Shown: positions 6,083 through 13,538, counted from the stretch's first letter. The stretch: DNA of 13,632 bases from JBKECA01 sp047973435 (GCA_047973435.1 JBKECA010000218.1:1-13632); one strand, 5' to 3'. Notes: generated by a model not told the origin, from the letters alone. A program made the numbers and translations.

Positions 6083-7531
6083 ATGACAGACTCAACGTTC
6101 ACCCGCCGTTCCTTCCTCTCCCAACTCGGTCTGGGCCTGGGGAGTGTGCCGCTGGCGTCGCTGTTGGCTGGCGACCTGCGGGCGGGGCTCGACGATGGTC
6201 CGCTCCCGTTTGCCACGCCGAAAGCCAAGAGCGTGATCCTGCTGTTCATGATCGGCGGGACGAGTCACATGGAGTCGTTCGACCCCAAGCCCGCGCTCAA
6301 TGAGCACGCCGGGAAAACGATCGATAAAACCCCATACAAGCACGTCCTGGAGTCCCCCTACCTCGCCAATGAACGAGTGGTGGCATTCGATCCCAACAAC
6401 GGGTTCATTCGCCACGAGATCCTGCCGCTGCAGATCGGTTATCGAAAGCATGGCGAGAGTGGCCTCGAGATCAGCGACTGGTGGCCGCATCTGGCGAAGC
6501 GGGCGGATGACCTTTGTCTGGTGCGGTCGATGTGGACCGAAGACTCGAACCACGGCGCCCAGCTGCAGTTCCATCAGGGGCGGCATCGCGTGGATGGATT
6601 CTTCCCCTCCATCGGTTCCTGGGTCACCTACGGACTCGGCTCGCTCAATGACAACCTGCCGCAGTACGTTGTGATGGGAACCCCCGTTGCGGACTGCTGT
6701 GGCGGACAGGAGTGTCATAAGGCGAACTATCTCGGCCCGCGTTACGATGGCGTCCCATTGGCGGTCGACCCAGCCAATCCGCTGTCGTATGCGTCGCCCC
6801 CCGCGGGGGTCTACCGAGAGGAACAGGCGGGCGAGTTCGACCTGCTGCGAAAACTCAACGCCATCTCGGCCGACAAATATCCCGACGACGACGCGCTCCG
6901 TGCCCGGATGCGGTCCTATGAACTCGCCTTCCGAATGCAGACGGCTGTTCCCGATGTCGTGAGGCTGCAGGAGGAGTCGGCGCAGACGCAGGAGATGTAC
7001 GGACTCAATCGGGATGAGACGAAAGGCTTTGGCGAGAAGATGCTCGTCGCCCGCCGACTGGTCGAGCGGGGCGTCCGGTTTGTGCATGTCTACCACGGCA
7101 GCAATGGCGGCGCGGGCAGCTGGGATGCGCACGGTAACCTCAAGAACGGACACACAAAGTTATGTCAGCAGGTCGATCAGCCAATCGGGGCCCTGCTGGC
7201 CGACCTGAAGCAGCGCGGACTGCTGGACGAGACGATTGTGGTCTGGGCCTCGGAGTTCGGCCGCACGCCCGGTTCACAAAGTGGCAACGGCCGCGACCAT
7301 CATCCGTATGGCTTCACCGTCTGGATGGCGGGAGGAGGTATTCGCGGCGGTCTGGCTCACGGCGCAACGGACGAACTCGGCTTCCATGCGGTCGAGAGCC
7401 GGCACTATGTGACCGACATCCATGCGACGCTGCTGCACCAGCTTGGGCTGGACAGCCATCGGCTGGAGGTGCCGGGGCGCAAGCGAATCGAGAAGGAGCA
7501 CGGGCATGTCATTCACGAAATTATTGCGTGA
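6083..7531 (+). CDS. DUF1501 family Tat-exported protein
   Basis: DUF1501 proteins belong to the alkaline-phosphatase/sulfatase-like fold, are greatly expanded in Planctomycetes, and are usually of unknown substrate. The 482-residue product starts with a Tat signal, TRRSFL (7-12), followed by a hydrophobic stretch ending near residue 30. Family landmarks are IGGTSHMESFDPKP (57-70), where the aspartate is a likely metal ligand, SNHGAQLQFHQGRH in the first half, the WDAHGNLKNGH region, VWASEFGRTP (387-396), then NGRDHHPYGFTVWMAGGG (402-419) and VTDIHATLLHQLGLD near the C-terminus. The length is normal for the family. AGGA (6071-6074) lies 8 bases before the ATG. DUF1501 genes often follow DUF1549/DUF1553 genes; here the partner is instead the unrecognised secreted protein 2 bases upstream. 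The gene is convergent with phoD. Confidence 0.93.
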   Translation: MTDSTFTRRSFLSQLGLGLGSVPLASLLAGDLRAGLDDGPLPFATPKAKSVILLFMIGGTSHMESFDPKPALNEHAGKTIDKTPYKHVLESPYLANERVVAFDPNNGFIRHEILPLQIGYRKHGESGLEISDWWPHLAKRADDLCLVRSMWTEDSNHGAQLQFHQGRHRVDGFFPSIGSWVTYGLGSLNDNLPQYVVMGTPVADCCGGQECHKANYLGPRYDGVPLAVDPANPLSYASPPAGVYREEQAGEFDLLRKLNAISADKYPDDDALRARMRSYELAFRMQTAVPDVVRLQEESAQTQEMYGLNRDETKGFGEKMLVARRLVERGVRFVHVYHGSNGGAGSWDAHGNLKNGHTKLCQQVDQPIGALLADLKQRGLLDETIVVWASEFGRTPGSQSGNGRDHHPYGFTVWMAGGGIRGGLAHGATDELGFHAVESRHYVTDIHATLLHQLGLDSHRLEVPGRKRIEKEHGHVIHEIIA

Positions 7532-7543
7532 CCGGCGTCACGC
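7526..7543. terminator. Inverted repeat spanning both stop codons of the convergent DUF1501/phoD pair
   Basis: GCGTGAC (7526-7532) and GTCACGC (7537-7543) are a perfect 7-base inverted repeat around a CGGC tetraloop. The TGA of DUF1501 (7529-7531) and the TGA of phoD (7538-7540, minus strand) each lie in one arm. The hairpin would form in either transcript and could end transcription both ways, but no T-tract follows on either strand. It may be a bidirectional hairpin terminator or an mRNA 3'-end stabiliser. Confidence 0.5.
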
Positions 7544-9115
7544 CCGCTCGGCCCCCGCTCGTCCCGCTTTTATCACGAATGTCGCGGGCGTCTCAATCGG
7601 CGATCCTGGTTTGTCGACGAACGGCGTGATTCGGAAGTGCGCCGTCCAGCGTTTGGGGGTAACTTCACACGAGACATATCCCCGGTTCGAGTTGTACCAC
7701 TTCACAAAGTCGTTTTGTGTTGCTGCACGCTCGAACTCGGGAATGACGTTCCCTCCGTTTCCACCCGACGTCATCGAAGTTCCGACCAGTTCGGTGCCGA
7801 CCAGGGGAGACTTCGAATCGCGGAAGTCGAGCTGCAGATTGTTGACCCAGTTGGTGTGAATGTCTCCCGTCAGCACGACGGGATTCGGGATGCCGCGCTC
7901 ATGGAAGAACCGCAGCAGTCGCTCGCGGCTGACTTCGTAGCCGGGCCACTGATCCATGCTGTATTGCGGTTCTGCGGGTGTGCCGCGATTGAGCGGCGCC
8001 ATCATCACCTGCTGCGCGAGGATGTTCCAGGTGGCAGTGGACTGCAGCAGATTGCTCATCAGCCAGTGTTCCTGCTTTGCGCCCAGCATCGCGCCGCGCG
8101 GGCTCAGGGCTTCTCCCACCATTGGCTTTGTGCGATCTCCGTTCGGCTGATCAGTGCGATACTGGCGGGTGTCGAGGACGTGAAAGTTCGCCAGCTGCCC
8201 ATACGGCGAACCACGGTACAGCTGCATGTGAGGTCCGCGCGGACAGCTGCGACGTCGCAGCGGCATGAACTCGTAATACGCCTGATAGGCGTTCATCCTC
8301 CGGGCCAGAAACTCTTCGGGAGAAACCCCGTCCTCGTCTGACACCAGATTGGCGCAGTTGTTGTCGAACTCGTGATCATCCCAGGTCACCAGCCAGGGGA
8401 ACAGCCGATGCGTCTCCTGCAGCGGCTGCTCCATTCGATACTGGGTGTAACGGGTGCGATAGCCTTCGAGCGTGGTGCATTCGGGGCCGATGTGCTGGCG
8501 CGTCCGCTTCCCGTCACCTGCACCTTCGTAGATGTAGTCCCCCAGTTGGACCACCAGATCGAGGTCCTCCTGCTGCATGTGCGGATAGCCGTTGAAGTAT
8601 CCGTATTCAAAGTGCTGACACGAGGTGAAGGCGAACTTCATTCGCTCGGGCAGCGCGTCTGCCGCCGGCGACGTGCGACTGCGGCCAACGGGACTGACGG
8701 CATCGCCAACGTGAAACCGATAGAAGTACCAGCGATTCGGCTGTAGTCCCTGCACTTCGACATGCATCGAATGCCCCAGCTGTGGGAGCGCGAGCGCGGA
8801 CCCTGTTTGCACGACCCGCCCAAACGCTTCGTCGTCCGCCACCTCCCAGTTGACCCGCACCGGCCGTGGAGCGAGTCCTCCTCCCTGCAGTGGATCGGGA
8901 GCGAGTCGGGTCCAGAGCACAAAGCCGTCACTTTCGGGGTCCCCCGAGGCAACACCGAACGAGAAGGGGTCACGCGAAAATGTCGGTGTCTCGGCAGGGC
9001 CATCCGCGCCAGACAATGACAGTTGCGGAATTGCTGAGACGACGGCGAGATACCGCAGGAAGTCGCGGCGATCGACTCCATACCATCGCCCCTCTGCTGA
9101 ATGACTCTTCGACAT
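7538..9115 (-). CDS. phoD: Alkaline phosphatase D family protein (PhoD-like phosphodiesterase/phosphatase)
   Basis: Exported metal-dependent phosphatase/phosphodiesterase of the PhoD family, typically used to release phosphate from organic esters. The 525-residue product carries a Tat signal, DRRDFL (15-20), followed by a hydrophobic stretch to about 37. An N-terminal PhoD_N-type beta domain (about 50-150, FSFGVASGDPESDGFVLWTR) precedes the catalytic domain. Metal-binding motifs are FTSCQH (163-168), LGDYIYEG (191-198), WDDHEFDNN (245-253) and LTGDIHTNW (415-423). This set, with the cysteine and the DDHE motif, is characteristic of PhoD enzymes that bind Fe and Ca. The start at ATG 9115 is set by GGAG 7 bases upstream and by the Tat motif; the frame stays open for 88 more codons, but that extension has no signal-peptide logic. 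It is a single gene, convergent with DUF1501 and divergent from the LRR-like gene. No clear Pho box was seen upstream. Confidence 0.94.
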   Translation of the reverse strand: MSKSHSAEGRWYGVDRRDFLRYLAVVSAIPQLSLSGADGPAETPTFSRDPFSFGVASGDPESDGFVLWTRLAPDPLQGGGLAPRPVRVNWEVADDEAFGRVVQTGSALALPQLGHSMHVEVQGLQPNRWYFYRFHVGDAVSPVGRSRTSPAADALPERMKFAFTSCQHFEYGYFNGYPHMQQEDLDLVVQLGDYIYEGAGDGKRTRQHIGPECTTLEGYRTRYTQYRMEQPLQETHRLFPWLVTWDDHEFDNNCANLVSDEDGVSPEEFLARRMNAYQAYYEFMPLRRRSCPRGPHMQLYRGSPYGQLANFHVLDTRQYRTDQPNGDRTKPMVGEALSPRGAMLGAKQEHWLMSNLLQSTATWNILAQQVMMAPLNRGTPAEPQYSMDQWPGYEVSRERLLRFFHERGIPNPVVLTGDIHTNWVNNLQLDFRDSKSPLVGTELVGTSMTSGGNGGNVIPEFERAATQNDFVKWYNSNRGYVSCEVTPKRWTAHFRITPFVDKPGSPIETPATFVIKAGRAGAERA

Positions 9116-9413
9116 CAGTGATCTCCAGTCAGGATTCGTGATCGCCGAGTTTATACTGCCCGCGGCAGCGAGTGAGAGGATTCGGACGTTAAAGCCCCGC
9201 GAGGCAAAACGTATCAACATTGACCGCGTGCGGTAAAGACCGTCCCCCCGAGAGCGGAGTGGCGACTCGCCGCGTTGTGCGTTCAAGACCGATTCCGCCG
9301 ACGGGGACGCAGAGACCATCCTCAGCCAGTTCCATTCCACAGCCCACTGTGAGATCATCATTGCAGTCGGTATCGGCAACTATGGGAGTTTCGGGACAAC
9401 ATAGGTCAGGGCA
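9116..9413. other. Divergent intergenic region between phoD and the LRR-like gene
   Basis: The 298 bases hold the start regions of two divergent genes. A TATAAA on the minus strand (about 9151-9156) sits at a plausible distance from the phoD start but has no clear -35 partner. A small perfect inverted repeat GGCGACTCGCC lies at 9261-9271. Both minus-strand frames stay open across much of the gap, probably because of base composition. No RNA gene or convincing coding sequence was seen. Confidence 0.5.
9123..9126 (-). promoter_or_regulatory. Ribosome binding site GGAG fixing the phoD start
   Basis: On the minus strand GGAG is followed by 7 bases (ATCACTG) and then ATG at 9115. This decides between that start and upstream in-frame starts as far as 9379, and it places the twin-arginine motif at residues 16-17 as expected for a Tat signal. 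Confidence 0.7.
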
Positions 9414-10292
9414 ATGAATTACTGCGTAAGCGTGTGGCTGGTAATGGCGATGTTGTGGTGCGGCGCTGCTTCGGCGGCCGAGTTTCCGACGGACGAACCG
9501 GGAGTGATTGCCTATCTGCGGGACAGGGGGCTGCAGATCACGCTCGACGGCGAGGGCCATGCCGTACGACTGATGTCGTCCGGGCAGCCTGTGTTGACGG
9601 CGGACGAATACCAACTGATCGGAAAACTCTCCCACCTTGAGCAGATGGGGCTCAACGCCGCTCCCCTCAAGGGGGACGAATGGGATTTCCTACATCAACT
9701 TCCGCAGCTCAAGACGCTTTCCATCTGGCATGGGCACCACTTCGCCACGCTCCAGCCCTTCTGTGGCCTGCCGGTGGAGTCGCTGACCATTGGCGGCTGC
9801 ATGGGGCTGCGGGACTTTAACCAGGAAAACCCCGATCAGCTGCGGAATGCCATCGTGACCCTCAAGGACCTTCCCCAGCTCAAAAAGGGGAACTGGTACC
9901 ACTCGCCCCTGATTCCCGACGACGCTCATCTTCGCCACATCGCGACGAACTTCCCTGCGCTGGAGGACCTGCGGCTCGACTTTGCAGCGCCACGCGGGTC
10001 CGCCACGAACATCACACCCGATGGATTGGCCGTGCTGCAGTCATTGCCGCTGAAGGTTCTGAGCCTGGAGAATGCCGGAACTTTTGAGGTGGGTCACATG
10101 CGCAGTCTGGCCGACATTCAAACCTTGGAAGCGGTTCTGATTGATGCCCGACGGCAGCCCGGTCCATCCGAAGCGGGTCTGAAAGCGTTTCGCCAGTGGC
10201 GTCCTGATGTGACCGTCGTCACCACCAACCCGGGAGACAAGCAGCCGCCGGTCTATCGCCCCGGCAAAGCCAGGCAGACCGCCGCCAATTGA
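9414..10292 (+). CDS. Secreted leucine-rich-repeat-like protein
   Basis: 292 residues. The N-terminus is a Sec signal peptide with predicted cleavage after ASA (residue 21, before AEFP). The cysteine at 16 is preceded by Trp, so this is not a lipobox. The mature protein has irregular LRR-like units: KLSHLEQMGLN (71-81), HQLPQLKTLSIW (94-105), GLPVESLTIGGC (118-129), NFPALEDLRLDF (179-190), QSLPLKVLSLEN (209-220) and ADIQTLEAVLID (233-244). Such degenerate LRR proteins are common and exported in planctomycetes and probably serve as binding scaffolds; no partner can be named. A hydrophilic Pro/Lys-rich tail (about 272-292) ends the protein. AGG lies 8-9 bases before the ATG. It appears monocistronic: a hairpin and a 142-base gap follow. 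Functional assignment beyond LRR-like is not possible. Confidence 0.85.
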   Translation: MNYCVSVWLVMAMLWCGAASAAEFPTDEPGVIAYLRDRGLQITLDGEGHAVRLMSSGQPVLTADEYQLIGKLSHLEQMGLNAAPLKGDEWDFLHQLPQLKTLSIWHGHHFATLQPFCGLPVESLTIGGCMGLRDFNQENPDQLRNAIVTLKDLPQLKKGNWYHSPLIPDDAHLRHIATNFPALEDLRLDFAAPRGSATNITPDGLAVLQSLPLKVLSLENAGTFEVGHMRSLADIQTLEAVLIDARRQPGPSEAGLKAFRQWRPDVTVVTTNPGDKQPPVYRPGKARQTAAN

Positions 10293-10319
10293 GGTTGTCG
10301 ATCACGAATTGAGGTTGTC
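10287..10319 (+). repeat. 13-base direct repeat across the LRR-like gene's stop codon
   Basis: AATTGAGGTTGTC occurs at 10287-10299 and 10307-10319, a period of 20 bases. The first copy contains the stop codon TGA (10290-10292). It looks like a recent local tandem duplication, with the second unit then diverging. It has no effect on the reading frame. Confidence 0.7.
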
Positions 10320-10338
10320 AAGACGAACGTCGACGTAT

Positions 10339-10370
10339 CGAACCTGACTCTCCCCCGAAAGAGCGGTTCG
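10339..10370 (+). terminator. Interrupted hairpin after the LRR-like gene
   Basis: CGAACC (10339-10344) pairs with GGTTCG (10365-10370). Inside that, CTCT (10348-10351) pairs with AGAG (10360-10363) around an 8-base loop. It begins 47 bases past the stop and about 65 bases before the next start. No T-tract follows, so it could equally be a leader structure of the downstream gene. Confidence 0.35.
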
Positions 10371-10434
10371 CAATTGGCGGTCGATCTCTCTACTCTCGAA
10401 GTCAGCACTCCCGTCCGACGTTTTGGGCCTCGCC

Positions 10435-12564
10435 ATGTCTGCTACTGATTCTGCTCGTCCCCCCAATCGACTGGCTGGCGAGTCGAGCCCGTATCTGCTT
10501 CAGCACGCCTTTAACCCGGTGGACTGGTATCCCTGGGGAGAAGAGGCGTTCGCGGCTGCGCGCGAGCAGGAGAAGCCGATTTTTCTGTCCGTCGGCTACA
10601 GCGCCTGCCACTGGTGTCATGTAATGGAGTACGAGAGCTTCGAGAACGAAGCGATCGCCGACTTCCTCAACCGCCATTTCATTTCAATTAAGGTTGACCG
10701 CGAGGAACGGCCCGACGTCGATCAGATTTATATGACCGCCGTGCAGCTGATCTCCCAGCGCGGCGGCTGGCCGATGTCAGTTTTCATGACACCGGCGGGC
10801 CGGCCGTTCTTTGGGGGAACCTACTGGCCCCCGACCTCCCGCATGGGGATGCCTGGATTTGGAGATATCCTGCAACGACTGACCCACATCTGGGAGCACC
10901 AGCGGGAAGAAGCACTCTCCGCCGCGGAGCGACTGGTGGATGGCATCCAGCAGGTCTCCAATCAGGGTCACGGCGCGGCCCCGCTTGACGAATCGATGCT
11001 GCAGACGGCCATGCGGCAGCTGTTGTCCTCGGCCGATCGTCAGTATGGAGGTTTTGGCAGTGCGCCCAAGTTTCCTCACCCGATGGATATTCGGTTGTTG
11101 TTGCGGTGTGCCCGCCGTTTTCAAGATGCGGATGCACTGGCCGTGGCTCGACTGACGCTCGACCAGATGGCGATGGGAGGCCTGTACGATCACCTGGGGG
11201 GCGGGTTCCATCGTTACTCGACCGATGCGATCTGGCTGGTGCCCCACTTCGAGAAAATGCTGTATGACAACGCCCTGCTGGTGCCGGCGTATCTGGAGGC
11301 ATGGCAGCTCACCGCACCAGCGGATGCTGGCTCACAGAACCGATATGCCGATGGACTGACACCGGCCGAATACGCCCGCGTGGTCCGCGAAACCCTGGAC
11401 TACGTTCTGCGTGAAATGACCCATCCCCAGGGGGGCTTCTACAGCACGCAGGATGCCGATAGCGAAGGAGAAGAGGGGAAGTTCTTCGTCTGGCAGCGGG
11501 ACGAAGTGATGAGCCTCCTGGGTCCGGACGATGGAGCCGTCTTCTGTGCCGCGTACGACGTTCAGACTCGGGGCAACTGGGAAGGCCACACGATCCTCAA
11601 TCGCCCCAGTAGTCTCCGGCAGACCGGAATGGAGCTGCGACGCGATCTGGGGGAGTTGGAGGCCCAGCTCGCGCGATCTCGGGAGCTGCTCCTGGACGCC
11701 CGGTCACAACGCGTCGCCCCCGGCCGAGACGACAAAATTCTGTGCAGCTGGAACGGGTTGATGATCTCCGCGATGGCGCAGGCGGGACGGGCGCTAAACG
11801 AGCCTCGCTACACGACAGCCGCACAACGGGCGGCGGAATTCGTTCTGGAACACCTCCGCACCCCCGACGGACGATTGCGGCACGGTTTCAAAGATGGTCA
11901 AGCCCGGCTGGCTGCCTATCTGGACGACTACGCTTGTCTGATCGACGGCCTGGTGGAGTTGTATCAGTCGACATTCGCCCCTTGCTGGCTGGAGGAGGCG
12001 CTTGCATTGGCCGAGCAGCTGCAACAGCACTTTGTAGCTCCCGATGGCGGCTACTTCTACACGGCGGATGATCACGAGCAGCTCATCACCCGCACTCGCG
12101 ACTTTCAGGACAATGCCACTCCGTCCGGCAACAGCATGGCGGCCTTCGCCCTGCTGCGACTGGGACGATTGACCGGTCGCAGCGATGTGGAGGAGGCTGG
12201 CTACAACACGCTGGTCGCCATGTCGGGGCTGCTGGCGGAGCATCCACGCGCGGCGTCGCAAGCCGCCTTGGCGCTGGACTTCCAGCTGGGGCCATCCCAC
12301 GAAGTGGTCATCGTCGACGGCCCGATACAAACGACGGGCGACGAATTTACCACCCTGGCTGCGAAACTGTTCCTGCCGCGCACGCTGCTGCTGCGTCGTC
12401 CCCCGGATGTCTCCGACGAGGCCTTGCCAACGTGCCTGCAGTCTCACCTGAAGGGCCGCGAACCAACAGCCCAGACGGCGTTCTACGTCTGCCAGCAGGG
12501 TACGTGCCAGCTGCCAGTGAGCGCGGTCGCCGAAGCGCTGACGGAACTCGTCAACGCCCGGTAG
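10435..12564 (+). CDS. DUF255 thioredoxin-fold / six-hairpin domain protein (YyaL/SPATA20 family)
   Basis: 709 residues from ATG 10435; an in-frame TTG at 10423 would add four. The N-terminal DUF255 thioredoxin-like domain begins with NRLAGESSPYLLQHAFNPVDW (split here as NRLAGESSPY and LLQHAFNPVDW, 11-31) and holds the CxxC motif CHWCHVM (C58, C61), followed by GGWPMSVFMTP. A long alpha/alpha-barrel region follows with GGFGSAPKFPHP (from about 205), HLGGGFHRYS (253-262), VPHFEKMLYDNALL (from 269), GRDDKILCSWNGLM and DNATPSGNSM. It resembles N-acylglucosamine 2-epimerase or six-hairpin glycosidase folds. The C-terminus has C686 and C691 followed by P694, a second cysteine pair common in this family. 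No signal peptide is visible, so it is probably cytoplasmic. The biochemical role of the family is not firmly established. It is convergent with the small gene at 12569, only 4 bases between stops. Confidence 0.93.
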   Translation: MSATDSARPPNRLAGESSPYLLQHAFNPVDWYPWGEEAFAAAREQEKPIFLSVGYSACHWCHVMEYESFENEAIADFLNRHFISIKVDREERPDVDQIYMTAVQLISQRGGWPMSVFMTPAGRPFFGGTYWPPTSRMGMPGFGDILQRLTHIWEHQREEALSAAERLVDGIQQVSNQGHGAAPLDESMLQTAMRQLLSSADRQYGGFGSAPKFPHPMDIRLLLRCARRFQDADALAVARLTLDQMAMGGLYDHLGGGFHRYSTDAIWLVPHFEKMLYDNALLVPAYLEAWQLTAPADAGSQNRYADGLTPAEYARVVRETLDYVLREMTHPQGGFYSTQDADSEGEEGKFFVWQRDEVMSLLGPDDGAVFCAAYDVQTRGNWEGHTILNRPSSLRQTGMELRRDLGELEAQLARSRELLLDARSQRVAPGRDDKILCSWNGLMISAMAQAGRALNEPRYTTAAQRAAEFVLEHLRTPDGRLRHGFKDGQARLAAYLDDYACLIDGLVELYQSTFAPCWLEEALALAEQLQQHFVAPDGGYFYTADDHEQLITRTRDFQDNATPSGNSMAAFALLRLGRLTGRSDVEEAGYNTLVAMSGLLAEHPRAASQAALALDFQLGPSHEVVIVDGPIQTTGDEFTTLAAKLFLPRTLLLRRPPDVSDEALPTCLQSHLKGREPTAQTAFYVCQQGTCQLPVSAVAEALTELVNAR

Positions 12565-12580
12565 TCCATTACACCGTTGA
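12551..12580. terminator. Weak inverted repeat across the second convergent stop pair
   Basis: TCAACG (12551-12556) and CGTTGA (12575-12580) are perfect complements that enclose both stops: TAG at 12562-12564 on the plus strand and TAA at 12569-12571 on the minus strand. The loop is 18 bases with only a partial inner stem (GGTA with TACAC). No T-tract is present. It may be a shared terminator or chance. Confidence 0.25.
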
Positions 12581-12853
12581 ATCGGGGCGATATCCGCGCT
12601 GCATGGTGACGGCCGTTGCGACGTCGCGAACATTGCCATCGCTTCCAGCGCGGTTAAGAGCATGCTTCGCCACAACCGCATCCGTGATATCGCCCCCCTG
12701 TAAACCGGCGAGGGTGCCAACGCGGCTGGCGGTCTCGGCCGGTTCAGCTGGAACTGCCGACGCGGATTGCTCCCCGGGGCCTTCCCGTCTTGACGAAGCA
12801 ATCATCCAGAACAGAAAACTGACCGCTGCGACCCCCAATAGAATGTCCGACAT
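12569..12853 (-). CDS. Small single-pass membrane protein, unknown function
   Basis: 94 residues from ATG 12853. The start is supported by GGAGG 7 bases upstream; the frame continues 12 codons further up to 12889 without a comparable site. Residues about 3-21 (DILLGVAAVSFLFWMIASS) form one membrane helix, followed by SRREG, which suggests an N-out, C-in orientation by the positive-inside rule. An Ala/Pro/Glu-rich linker (about 25-45) leads to a tail containing TLAGLQGGDITDAVVAKHAL (46-65), which may be a small folded unit. No family was recognised. It is convergent with the DUF255 gene and divergent from the atp-like genes, so it is probably its own transcription unit. The good Shine-Dalgarno and sensible topology argue that it is real. 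Confidence 0.65.
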   Translation of the reverse strand: MSDILLGVAAVSFLFWMIASSRREGPGEQSASAVPAEPAETASRVGTLAGLQGGDITDAVVAKHALNRAGSDGNVRDVATAVTMQRGYRPDSTV

Positions 12854-12855
12854 GC

Positions 12856-12865
12856 GGAGGCCTCC
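12856..12865 (-). promoter_or_regulatory. Strong ribosome binding site within a 10-base palindrome
   Basis: GGAGGCCTCC is its own reverse complement, so GGAGG reads on both strands. On the minus strand GGAGG occupies 12861-12865, 7 bases before ATG 12853, and supports that start over the upstream in-frame start at 12889. Three GACAA words (12873, 12885, 12895) follow at spacings of 12 and 10 bases and may be operator-like or incidental. Confidence 0.5.
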
Positions 12866-13094
12866 ACTCTTTGACAAGAGACGCGACAAATGCTGACAAA
12901 GCGGCCAGCCGTGTCGAGATCATGCGAGACAATCAAACCGGAGGCTCGCTGGGCATGCCGACCCGAATATCTTACGCGGGGGCCGGCATCACGGAAACAG
13001 CTGCGATTGCGGCATATAGCGAAGAATTCTCTCCCCGCCGGTGGGAAAAACAGCGCGCCGTTTTTGGGAAATGGGACAGCCTGCGGAGGGGTCT

Positions 13095-13132
13095 TTGACA
13101 CCCCCACCAGCCACTACTAGACTCCCTTGACA
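13095..13132 (+). promoter_or_regulatory. Candidate promoter region for the atp-like genes with two TTGACA boxes
   Basis: TTGACA occurs at 13095-13100 and 13127-13132, 32 bases apart. The first is followed after 17 bases by TAGACT (13118-13123), matching four of six -10 positions at ideal spacing. The second has no good -10 at 16-18 bases. Initiation from the first would fall near 13130, giving a leader of about 150 bases to the start at 13278. The first box lies in the loop of a short GGGGT/ACCCC inverted repeat (13088-13104). Confidence 0.5.
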
Positions 13133-13277
13133 AATCCAGACTTAAAGTGTGTGGACAGCGTATCCCGTTGTCCGAACACAGACAGCGGAACTTCCGGCCT
13201 CCATCGTGCCATCGACTCCGCGGGAACGCCGGCTTCACCGTCCGGCGTCGAAGGGAGATCGCCGCAATGCCGGGGCG

Positions 13278-13538
13278 ATGTGCATGTACTGGGTGTCGCG
13301 AATTTCCAGTATCGGTTTTCAGATGGCAGTTCCGCCGTTGGCGGGCTGGTGGGTGGATGGCCGCTGGGGAATGTCCCCTTGGCTAATGATCGTGGGTGCT
13401 GTTGTGGGCTTTCTGTCGGGGATGCTGGCCATTCTCAAGCTCGCCAGTCGCTTCGAGAAGTCTGCCGGGATAGACCCGGCGGAGTCCATGCCGCCGTCGT
13501 CATCCACGTCGAAGAGTCAGCCCGACGGGCAATCCTGA
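13278..13538 (+). CDS. atpZ: AtpZ/AtpI-like two-helix membrane protein (ATP synthase gene cluster)
   Basis: 86 residues with two membrane helices (about 9-27 and 33-55) and the pattern GFQMAVPPLAGWWVDGRWG then SPWLMIVGAVVGFLSG, matching the AtpZ/F0F1-ATPase subunit family (ATPase_gene1) in which a G-x-x-x-D turn joins two glycine-rich helices. In atp operons such proteins are linked to Mg2+/Ca2+ import or to ATP synthase assembly. A polar Ser/Pro-rich tail follows. Start choice is uncertain: ATG 13278, ATG 13284 (with GGGG 8 bases upstream), or GTG 13149, which would add 43 residues unlike the family. The next gene begins directly at the stop codon, which fits an atpZ-atpI-atpB order. The symbol rests on the domain and inferred context because no core atp subunit is inside the window. 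Confidence 0.7.
   Translation: MCMYWVSRISSIGFQMAVPPLAGWWVDGRWGMSPWLMIVGAVVGFLSGMLAILKLASRFEKSAGIDPAESMPPSSSTSKSQPDGQS

Larger units (their letters stand above)
12854..13277. other. Divergent intergenic region upstream of the atp-like genes
   Basis: Several short frames cross this gap on both strands, none with recognisable content or a good start. A 58-codon plus-strand frame beginning at ATG 12922 and ending near 13098 is the best of them but has no supporting Shine-Dalgarno or homology and is not called. The right half holds two perfect TTGACA boxes, listed separately. Confidence 0.5.

Noticed and set aside
6092..7153. Minus-strand open frame of 353 codons antisense to the DUF1501 gene
   Set aside because: Shadow of a well-supported DUF1501 gene, with no start signal or family motif.
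9116..9379. N-terminal extension of phoD by 88 codons
   Set aside because: It would bury the Tat signal in the protein interior; ATG 9115 has GGAG at 7 bases and puts the twin arginines at residues 16-17.
11794..12801. Minus-strand open frame of 335 codons antisense to the DUF255 gene
   Set aside because: It overlaps the DUF255 gene, whose motifs continue to its end, and also runs through the small gene in another frame. No independent support.
12922..13098. Small plus-strand frame of 58 codons between the small membrane gene and the atp-like genes
   Set aside because: No ribosome binding site, no recognisable motif, and it overlaps other open frames of similar quality. The first TTGACA box lies at its end.
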